From a virus, in the IMG/VR virus record IMGVR_UViG_3300005056_000001, positions 64,001 through 128,000 of that record: a stretch of DNA of 64,000 bases; one strand, 5' to 3'. Position 1 is the stretch's first letter. Each line of letters starts with the position of its first letter. The notes beneath the pieces are model-generated. The model saw only the letters and a program-made list of their open reading frames with translations, had not been told where the DNA came from and searched no databases. A program made the position numbers and the translations under genes. Below, one piece after another: positions 58,312 to 64,000 of the stretch.

Positions 58312-58892
58312 AGGAATTTAATACAGGAAACGACACACTTGATTGTTTCTGTATTTTAATGGCAATGTCAAAGGCAGACATTAGCCTTGGCGAAAATCAG
58401 ACCGAGCGTATTATTAAATCGCCTCTTATTGATGTGAGACTCTTACATGATGTTTGGTCAGAAAGCTCACGTGGGAACTTTAGAGACCGCAATGGTGATA
58501 TTATTAAACTCCCTGCAAATATTCAATTACTGATGTTTCAACGCTTCCTTATAAAGGCAGAGCAGGACTATAAGGAGCAGAACTGTCCCAACCCCACTGA
58601 TTTGGACAGGTACCACACACCAAGCTCACCACACAGACACAGATTGGATTGTGAGTATAATGTAAACGATAATCATGAGTTGTCATGGCTTTTAAGCAGC
58701 ATTATGTTTGACCACGAAATCATTAATAATCCACAAACCAAGTCGATTAGTCTTCACGCAATCATGAGTCGTTCACAGGCAGGGGACATTAGATTCAGGT
58801 CTGAAAACTATGCGGTTCCTAATAAGGTGCTGTGTAAAATCAGCGAAAGGCTAATTCGTGATGGTGTGTTAAAAACAAATCCATATACATGA
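58287..58892 (+). CDS. Unknown protein, 201 aa
   Basis: MPTQQENLEEFNTGNDTLDC start. Helical with a His-rich middle (SSPHRHRLDCEYNVNDNHE) that might bind metal, and a C-terminal ISERLIRDGVLKTNPYT. It overlaps the next gene by 4 bp. The last parts of this protein (NNPQTKSISLHAIM) and the next (KNPNTDRNLLNEIL) look distantly alike. Confidence 0.65.
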   Translation: MPTQQENLEEFNTGNDTLDCFCILMAMSKADISLGENQTERIIKSPLIDVRLLHDVWSESSRGNFRDRNGDIIKLPANIQLLMFQRFLIKAEQDYKEQNCPNPTDLDRYHTPSSPHRHRLDCEYNVNDNHELSWLLSSIMFDHEIINNPQTKSISLHAIMSRSQAGDIRFRSENYAVPNKVLCKISERLIRDGVLKTNPYT

Positions 58893-59527
58893 ACAAAGAA
58901 GAAATGCAAGTAATAATAGGGAATAAAACGCCCCTTCCATCAACACCATTCGAACGTGTAGGGTCAGAGGCCTCGATCGAACATGTGGCAAGATATGTTG
59001 AATGGTTGAATGCAGAAAAAATTGATTTCTTAATGGGTCTCGGCGAGTTGTATGTTGAATGGGACGACGAGGACAAGAAGTTTGCGTCATTGTTGCATTT
59101 TAGAATGACCAAAAATTTAAGTGCATGGTGGGTTGTGATAAATCTTATGTTGTTTTTTGATGATCTTGGTTTAATATGCAAAGGGAGTAACACAGACGGT
59201 ATTGTTTGGCTCTATGGAGAAACGAAATGTGAGTATGTCATTAAGGACAATCCCGAAGCAACCAAACTTTGCAATGTCATATGTCGGAGGTTTTTCCTTG
59301 ACGACAAGACTACTATTATGCATGGAGAAGGTTTTTCTAAGTGTCTTTACGAGTCTGCCCAAATGATAAAGAATCCGAACACTGACCGTAACCTTCTTAA
59401 TGAGATATTGACGGCAAGCACAGTCGGTTGGGTCATGAATAAAAAAGGTGATGTTGTGGAGATCCCTTCGGTATTATCTACCTATATTTTTAATATTTTA
59501 TCAGAGGAAGGAATAATAGAACGTTAA
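58889..59527 (+). CDS. Unknown protein with WLxxxxxxxLMxxGxxxVEW domain, 212 aa
   Basis: Residues 30-100 correspond to 57744-58082, including the VEWxxxxxxxAxxLxF stretch and a following helical part. About 110 further residues end in EIPSVLSTYIFNILSEEGII. Function unknown. Confidence 0.65.
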   Translation: MNKEEMQVIIGNKTPLPSTPFERVGSEASIEHVARYVEWLNAEKIDFLMGLGELYVEWDDEDKKFASLLHFRMTKNLSAWWVVINLMLFFDDLGLICKGSNTDGIVWLYGETKCEYVIKDNPEATKLCNVICRRFFLDDKTTIMHGEGFSKCLYESAQMIKNPNTDRNLLNEILTASTVGWVMNKKGDVVEIPSVLSTYIFNILSEEGIIER

Positions 59528-59548
59528 CACATATAAAAATAAACAATC

Positions 59549-60286
59549 ATGAAAATAGTCATAAGCAAACGCAATAACGATCTAGTAAATGCATGTAGGT
59601 CAACGGATATTAACTGCCTAATCGAGCACTTTAATGATGGTGTGTCTCCAAGTATAGTGTTCAAAGATTCTGATGTCCCACATCTCATACGACGAATCAC
59701 ACGGGTTTATATGATGTGCGTGGATTCGGAACATTTTTTGGATATGCTTTTTGAGGCCTCTGTCTGTAGATACTCCCACCTTTTGGATGATGAACGTTGT
59801 AAGCAAGACACACAACTTGGTAAGTTGTATTGTCAGCTATATTTTTGGATGTTAAAGTTGGAGTCTATTGACTATGACACATTTATTGTCGGGGAACACA
59901 ATGCCATTTTTCTTGACACGCAAGACAATTCCCTAAGAACTGCATGTAAAGGTCGTTTTGATTCGGGCTTGGGGATTATTGACTGTCTCATTAAGGATTG
60001 GAAGATCTATTGTGATGTTAGTGTGGATTTTGAGCCACAATGGATACCCAACATCATTGCCCGTATACAAAAAATATATTTAGATGTTGTTGGACAAAAA
60101 CACTTCATGTCTGTACTAGAACAATCCTACTCAGACAGACACAAAAGCGGAGGAGGTTCGTGCGATGATCGTTGTAACGGAAATTCCGAGACCGCCGTCA
60201 ACTATTCACACCTTTTGTTTTGGGCAAAAAAGTTGAGATGGTTAGGAGAGAATTGTTTTGTTGTTTTGGAAGAGGAGAACGTTTAA
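59549..60286 (+). CDS. Unknown protein made of two related halves, 245 aa
   Basis: Residues about 10-110 and 125-235 repeat one pattern: xxACRS...LIEHFNDG / xTACKG...LIKDW, then VPHLIRRITRVYMMCVDSEHF / IPNIIARIQKIYLDVVGQKHF, then a YSHLL-type helix. An internal duplication of an otherwise unknown helical domain. The second half contains a GGGSCDDRCNGN loop. Confidence 0.7.
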   Translation: MKIVISKRNNDLVNACRSTDINCLIEHFNDGVSPSIVFKDSDVPHLIRRITRVYMMCVDSEHFLDMLFEASVCRYSHLLDDERCKQDTQLGKLYCQLYFWMLKLESIDYDTFIVGEHNAIFLDTQDNSLRTACKGRFDSGLGIIDCLIKDWKIYCDVSVDFEPQWIPNIIARIQKIYLDVVGQKHFMSVLEQSYSDRHKSGGGSCDDRCNGNSETAVNYSHLLFWAKKLRWLGENCFVVLEEENV

Positions 60287-60310
60287 TGTATCATAGCAAA
60301 ATAAAACCCA

Positions 60311-60601
60311 ATGGTAAAGATGTATTTTAAGGGAGGTTCAGGAATTGTGGCTCCTGTTGATTTTAATGGAACACCAATCAAGGAAGGTGACATATTAACA
60401 CATTGTTGGTTCGAGAATGATTATACATCTTTCTTTGAGCGTCACACAAATATACACACACCGCAAGAAATCGAAAAAGAGGTTCATAAGCCCTCCGTGG
60501 TGGTCAGGTTCGACAAAGAAAAATGCATATTCTATGGAGAAGGAATCACACAAAAACTCTATATGCACGACTTTAGGTTTAAGTGTGCAAAAATAGTATA
60601 G
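60311..60601 (+). CDS. Unknown protein with DxxGxxIxxGDIL motif, 96 aa
   Basis: Starts MVKMYFKGGSGIVAPVDFNG; a second Met (residue 4) is an alternative start. DFNGTPIKEGDILTH resembles the opening of YopX-like and other small phage proteins (DxxGxxIxxGD), and is also similar to the C-terminal extension of 14096-15076. Function unknown. Confidence 0.6.
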   Translation: MVKMYFKGGSGIVAPVDFNGTPIKEGDILTHCWFENDYTSFFERHTNIHTPQEIEKEVHKPSVVVRFDKEKCIFYGEGITQKLYMHDFRFKCAKIV

Positions 60602-60602
60602 T

Positions 60603-60827
60603 ATGTATGCGGAAAAATATATTCAAGTAATTTCAATGTTTACATGTACAGAAATGCCACTTTCGATTGTTGATGGTTACCTTTCAGGAACCGATGATGG
60701 TGCTCAGGTCATAGTGGACGAAATTAATAAAACATTAAAGACAGAATTTTATTGGTGTACAGGTATCTCGATCCTAGAAATTGTTGAGCACTTGGTAAAG
60801 GAATCAATAGACAATGAAAACATATAA
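60603..60827 (+). CDS. Unknown small protein, 74 aa
   Basis: MYAEKYIQVISMFTCTEMPL start, 1 bp after the previous stop. Acidic, mostly helical. Overlaps the next gene by 14 bp. Not recognised. Confidence 0.55.
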   Translation: MYAEKYIQVISMFTCTEMPLSIVDGYLSGTDDGAQVIVDEINKTLKTEFYWCTGISILEIVEHLVKESIDNENI

Positions 60828-61170
60828 GATGAAAAACCTAAGCAACATTATAAAGGATTGTACGTCCATGTTACATTACACAGCAACAAAAAGGTTGGCC
60901 AATGACGGATTTAATCAAGTCGGATACGACAAGCATTACACCTTCTTAAAATTGGGTAAATTGCTTGTTCACATATATGTATTTACGGATTCTATTGTGG
61001 TTAAAAAAGAATGTATGTCGGTAGAGGGCGAAAGTAAAACATTCTGCCGTGTATTCAAATTGAATGTCAACAATTTCGATGATGTGTATGACTTCGACGA
61101 TGTGTATGATTCTGTGCTCGAATATATTGAAAAACTTGTAAAAGAAAACAGCAAGGGATGTGTACAATAA
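60814..61170 (+). CDS. Unknown protein, 118 aa, with small tandem repeat
   Basis: MKTYKMKNLSNIIKDCTSML start; an alternative start is the second Met-Lys at residue 6. Near the end FDDVYDFDDVYD comes from a tandem 18-bp duplication (61075-61092 and 61093-61110, two mismatches). Beta-rich middle. Overlaps the ASCH-like gene by 13 bp. Confidence 0.6.
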   Translation: MKTYKMKNLSNIIKDCTSMLHYTATKRLANDGFNQVGYDKHYTFLKLGKLLVHIYVFTDSIVVKKECMSVEGESKTFCRVFKLNVNNFDDVYDFDDVYDSVLEYIEKLVKENSKGCVQ

Positions 61171-62051
61171 TCATTAATCTAAAGCCTGAAATGGCAATGG
61201 AAGTATTGAAAGGCAAGGTTACCGACATATTCCGTAAAAGACATCCAAAGGAGGTGGTCACAAAAATATTGGTATATGTGCCCTACCCTGTTCGTAAACT
61301 TCTCATGATATTGGAGGTGTCTCCCCATAGAGTAGTGACGATGAAACAATACCACACCAACAAAACATTCGAAACAAATGCATTCGGTATAACCAAGGTT
61401 ACAGCCCTTAAAAATCCGATTGGACTCGATATGTTGGGGCGTCTCTTAAAGTTTTGGGGGGTTCATGGTGTCGGTTTCGTTTACCTCAAGGACAGGCCCA
61501 ATTTTGTCAAGTATTTAGACGACGAAGGAATCCTTAAACAGGCACCTGATTTCTTGGACGTGGTAAAACCAAGGATTAAGTGTAAGGCCACCACAAACAA
61601 CGGTAATAATTGTCGCAATTATGCCAAGATTAATGGTTATTGTATGACACATGCCCGAATCGTGCTTGATTACCGTGACGAGAATCGTTGTAGTGCAGGA
61701 ACATGTACCCAATACAGATTTCAGGAGCACGATGTTTGTTTGTCGCATCTTGGACAACGAACCCGACTAGAGGAAGAACGTAGGCACGAAGACAACCTAC
61801 TCAATAACGACAAATGCCTCATACAAACTTTTTTCGAGTTTTCCTATTATGAAATGTTTCATGTAGAGGAAGATTCAGAGCTTAGGGAAATTGGCATCTA
61901 TGATCAGGATATCAAATACCTAAAAAACGAGATGAGAAGTTTTACGTTTAATGAACTAGACGTACTATTTCTGACACCATTTTTGGACATGTATCCAAGG
62001 CTTGATTTGCGGGCTCGGTTAGAATGTTTTCTGAATGATCTGTTAAAATAA
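61158..62051 (+). CDS. ASCH-like domain fused to a cysteine-rich domain
   Basis: 297 residues. Residues 1-130 look like an ASCH/PUA-like fold: IIINLKPEMAMEVLKGKV, FRKRHPKEVVTKILVYVPYPVRKLL; compare LSIKPEYAEKIxxGxKxxEFRKR. Residues 138-196 hold CKATTNNGNNCRNYAKINGYCMTH and a second cluster CSAGTC...CLSH, the C-x-A-T-xx-G-xx-C...C-xx-H pattern of a widespread zinc-binding tail. The last 100 residues are acidic and helical. ASCH domains bind RNA or act on nucleosides. The closest relative in the window is 62120-62569. Confidence 0.7.
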   Translation: MCTIIINLKPEMAMEVLKGKVTDIFRKRHPKEVVTKILVYVPYPVRKLLMILEVSPHRVVTMKQYHTNKTFETNAFGITKVTALKNPIGLDMLGRLLKFWGVHGVGFVYLKDRPNFVKYLDDEGILKQAPDFLDVVKPRIKCKATTNNGNNCRNYAKINGYCMTHARIVLDYRDENRCSAGTCTQYRFQEHDVCLSHLGQRTRLEEERRHEDNLLNNDKCLIQTFFEFSYYEMFHVEEDSELREIGIYDQDIKYLKNEMRSFTFNELDVLFLTPFLDMYPRLDLRARLECFLNDLLK

Positions 62052-62119
62052 ATATCTTTATCCTTGTGAGTTAAATAATTAATGACTATTTTGCAAAAAA
62101 AACATCAGAAATAAATAAC

Positions 62120-62569
62120 ATGAGCACAATAATACTTTCCATAAAAGAAATATACACAAACGCAATAGCATCAGGCGAAAAAGACCACGAGTTTCGTAGT
62201 CGTCTTCCTAGAAAAGTGCCACATACCATGATTGTTTATGTCACACATCCTGTGGCAATGATTAAATATGTGTTGTCTGTTGATAAACCCGTGGCGCACC
62301 CCAATCAAATACCATTGGGCGGTCTTGGTAACGATATTTTCAATGACGGGCTTAAAAGGGGCAAATTTGCCTATCCAATAACCAAGGTGTTTGAATTAAA
62401 AACCCCGTTGTCTCTAAAGGATGCCCGTGAACTATGCGGATTTAATGCCCCACAGGCGTTTACATACCTAGAAAAATATCCACGGCTTGAGAAATGGCTC
62501 ATTGGTGCCGACATGAAAATATTAAACACAACAAACCCACAAAATGATAAAGACAGAGCAGAGCTATAA
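62120..62569 (+). CDS. ASCH-like protein, 149 aa
   Basis: TIILSIKEIYTNAIASGEKDHEFRSRLPRKVPH (3-35), then IVYVTHPVAMIKYVLSV, matches the ASCH pattern (LSIKxxYxxxIxxGxKxxEFRxR) and residues 1-130 of the upstream protein, without the cysteine domain. A possible RNA-binding or nucleoside-acting protein. Overlaps the HTH gene by 26 bp. Confidence 0.7.
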   Translation: MSTIILSIKEIYTNAIASGEKDHEFRSRLPRKVPHTMIVYVTHPVAMIKYVLSVDKPVAHPNQIPLGGLGNDIFNDGLKRGKFAYPITKVFELKTPLSLKDARELCGFNAPQAFTYLEKYPRLEKWLIGADMKILNTTNPQNDKDRAEL

Positions 62570-62957
62570 ACAAGCAAAGAAGCACATTAAGAGCTTCCAA
62601 AGAAACCTTGATGGATTAGAACCGCTTACAATGAGCGATCTTGACTATGATTTTGAACATAATTCGATAAGACACGTGGTCTTGAAAATGGAGGCAGAGG
62701 TAGAACAATTCGAGACAGCTCTATCGGGCAAGATGCCACACATTGACAATCCTACATTGGAAAATCTACACGAGGTTCTTATTTTGTGCCGTATCGCCAA
62801 GGGGGTAAATATAGAGGACTTGGCAAAAGAAGCAAACCTGTCCACAGAAATGCTCATGGAACACGAAAGAGACAATTTCGAAAACTGTCCTTGGTGGGTT
62901 GTGCAAAATATCACAGATATTCTTGGGATTAAAATTAAAATTAAATTTGATGAGTGA
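62544..62957 (+). CDS. XRE-type HTH protein, antitoxin-like
   Basis: 137 residues. N-terminal MIKTEQSYKQAKKHIKSFQRNL is the helical lead-in typical of MITNERQY-type proteins; residues 75-130 (EVLILCRIAKGVNIEDLAKEANLSTEMLMEHE) form a Cro/C1-type helix-turn-helix. Such proteins are HigA-like antitoxins or regulators. No toxin gene is recognisable next to it, so it may act as a stand-alone regulator. Confidence 0.75.
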   Translation: MIKTEQSYKQAKKHIKSFQRNLDGLEPLTMSDLDYDFEHNSIRHVVLKMEAEVEQFETALSGKMPHIDNPTLENLHEVLILCRIAKGVNIEDLAKEANLSTEMLMEHERDNFENCPWWVVQNITDILGIKIKIKFDE

Positions 62958-62967
62958 AATAAAAACT

Positions 62968-63222
62968 ATGAAAATATATATCCTTGAACAAACCGATTCC
63001 GATTCTGTTCCTGTTAATTACGCAACAAACGATTCAGAACTGCTCGCACTAAACAAAGCCTATATCGAAAGTTGTAATGTTTATCTTGTACAAAACCAAA
63101 AAATAAACCACCAAGAAGGTCTGATCGAATATGAATACGTAGAAGTTGCAGAATTAGAATTTGGTAATTGGTATGGCGCAACAATTAAATTTATCGAGCT
63201 CACAAGACTACCAAAAAAATAA
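62968..63222 (+). CDS. MKIYIL-family small protein, 84 aa
   Basis: From ATG 62968 (MKIYILEQTDSDSVPVNYAT), chosen because the downstream paralog has the same start; an upstream ATG at 62950 overlapping the HTH stop is possible. YATNDSELLALNKA, QNQKINHQEGLIEYEY and ATIKFIELT match 63227-63718 position by position. Function unknown. Confidence 0.65.
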   Translation: MKIYILEQTDSDSVPVNYATNDSELLALNKAYIESCNVYLVQNQKINHQEGLIEYEYVEVAELEFGNWYGATIKFIELTRLPKK

Positions 63223-63226
63223 AATT

Positions 63227-63718
63227 ATGAAAATATATATTCTTGATCCAATGGTGACATGCGAAACGCCATTATCATACGCAACAAACGATTACGAACT
63301 TTTAACCCTCCACAAGGCTGTGTTTAAAAGATTGAGTGTTGGTGTTAGAAACCAAAAAATCAATCAGTCTGAGAAAACAGTGGAATTTGAAGGGACTGCC
63401 ACGGTTAATGGCGATAATTGGTTCAGAGACACCACAAGATTCATCGAACTCACAAAAACAAACCAAGAGGTTAAATGGTCAACGCTTGATAGTGTGGATG
63501 GTAACCGATCATTAAGTCAGCACGGATTTATTGGATGTGATCGTGGTTGGGATCAATACGAAGGGAATAGAACTCTTTGTAGTAGTCAGGTTGGCGCAGA
63601 CGACGGAGAAGGTGGAGGTATTTATGCAACTATGGACGGTATCAAGTCGGAATTGTTTAACGAGGACACCGCCTGTAAAAAATGTTTAAAAATTTATAAT
63701 GAAAAATACAATGAGTAA
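63227..63718 (+). CDS. MKIYIL-family protein with Cys/Gly-rich extension, 163 aa
   Basis: From ATG 63227 (MKIYILDPMVTCETPLSYAT). Residues 1-84 parallel the upstream gene. Residues 85-163 add a distinct part with GCDRGWDQYEGNRTLCSS, DDGEGGG and CKKCLKIYN, so possibly a metal-binding domain. Tandem duplication followed by fusion is the likely origin. Confidence 0.65.
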   Translation: MKIYILDPMVTCETPLSYATNDYELLTLHKAVFKRLSVGVRNQKINQSEKTVEFEGTATVNGDNWFRDTTRFIELTKTNQEVKWSTLDSVDGNRSLSQHGFIGCDRGWDQYEGNRTLCSSQVGADDGEGGGIYATMDGIKSELFNEDTACKKCLKIYNEKYNE

Positions 63719-63980
63719 GTCTATACGAGCAATCAAGCTAACCACACAAAACGGTGATTGGGAAGGGTTTTATGTTGACGGGATGTTAATTTCCGAGAAC
63801 ACAACATTGGGAGAGGGCGATTCTGACACTTTCCTTTGGGACATGGCCGTTAAATATTGCTTTACAAAAGAACAATATCTGTCTGAGGTTCTTAATGATT
63901 TTGACACAACAAACCTGTACGAGTGTGGAAATTTCCCTATCAACCTGTCGGAGCTCACAGGGGATTATATAAACAAGTAA
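63711..63980 (+). CDS. Unknown protein, 89 aa
   Basis: From ATG 63711 (MSKSIRAIKLTTQNGDWEGF), overlapping the previous stop by 8 bp. WEGFYVDGMLISENTTLGEGD suits a small alpha/beta protein. Not recognised. Confidence 0.6.
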   Translation: MSKSIRAIKLTTQNGDWEGFYVDGMLISENTTLGEGDSDTFLWDMAVKYCFTKEQYLSEVLNDFDTTNLYECGNFPINLSELTGDYINK

Positions 63981-63989
63981 ATACTTAAA

Positions 63990-64000
63990 ATGAAAGAGCA
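63990..64000 (+). CDS. Start of a gene running off the right edge
   Basis: ATG at 63990 reads MKE and leaves the window, after an ATACTTAAA leader like those of other genes here. Only a start is visible. Confidence 0.35.

Noticed and set aside
1-64000. tRNA or rRNA genes
   Set aside because: I looked for TTCGA/TTCAA T-loop contexts with flanking stems; candidates such as 30508 (GTTCGAATC) lie inside coding sequence and lack acceptor and anticodon stems. None supported, though short RNAs could be missed by eye.
1-64000. Alternative genetic code with TAG or TGA read through, as in some Bacteroidota phages
   Set aside because: TAA, TAG and TGA all end clear genes (for example TAG at 28307-28309 and TGA in the ATGA junctions), and the long genes contain none in frame.

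Overview
The window is AT-rich and almost fully coding. It looks like part of a large phage, or another large extrachromosomal element, of a Bacteroidota (Cytophaga/Flavobacteria-type) host. Three things support this. Gene starts follow A/T-rich leaders without Shine-Dalgarno sequences, and many intergenic gaps carry the Bacteroidota promoter type TTTG-N19/20-TAnnTTG. Several proteins belong to families best known from Bacteroidota (DUF3127, the Bacteroidota form of the NdpA nucleoid-associated protein, LRR proteins with a typical C-cap). Most genes are short, unrecognised and packed with ATGA/TAATG overlaps, as in phage early regions. I see no terminase, capsid, tail, relaxase, integrase, replicase or tRNA gene, so phage is an inference and a megaplasmid is not excluded. 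TAA, TAG and TGA are all used as stops, so the code is standard.

Layout. 0-16.9 kb runs on the minus strand: a cut-off gene at the left edge, a frameshifted small gene, an ABC-type ATPase, four LRR genes of one family, small unknown genes, a truncated pyruvate-phosphate-dikinase-like protein, two LRR genes of another type, and four tandem paralogs of an unrecognised family sharing a C-terminal LEIIDPK motif. 17-30 kb is mixed: small plus-strand genes, a fifth LEIIDPK paralog, a DUF262 protein, then a minus-strand block with a beta-class DNA methyltransferase, a natural fusion of SbcD/Mre11-like nuclease and SbcC/Rad50-like ATPase, and a four-TM coiled-coil membrane protein. 30-64 kb runs on the plus strand: small genes, a full-length NAD-dependent DNA ligase, a ParB-like DAQHR protein, four LRR genes, small genes, NdpA, a second DUF262 protein, two LRR genes, a DUF3127 OB-fold protein with an SSB-like acidic tip, a possible beta-clamp-like protein, five more LRR genes of the second type, then many small genes including two ASCH-like proteins and an XRE-type HTH protein.

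How it fits together. Ligase, SbcCD fusion, methyltransferase, DUF3127 protein, clamp-like protein and NdpA form a scattered DNA-metabolism set. The most striking property is paralog expansion: seventeen LRR genes in two families. Ten share an N-terminal helical module and an HPTA-type C-terminal tail. Two of these ten are broken by frameshifts inside the repeats and one carries an exact 66-bp tandem repeat duplication, so the repeat arrays are actively changing. Their role is unknown; diversified protein-binding (host interaction or counter-defence) is my inference only. Four genes (66-270, 29934-30184, 36296-37050, 45484-46526) appear frameshifted and should be checked against raw reads.
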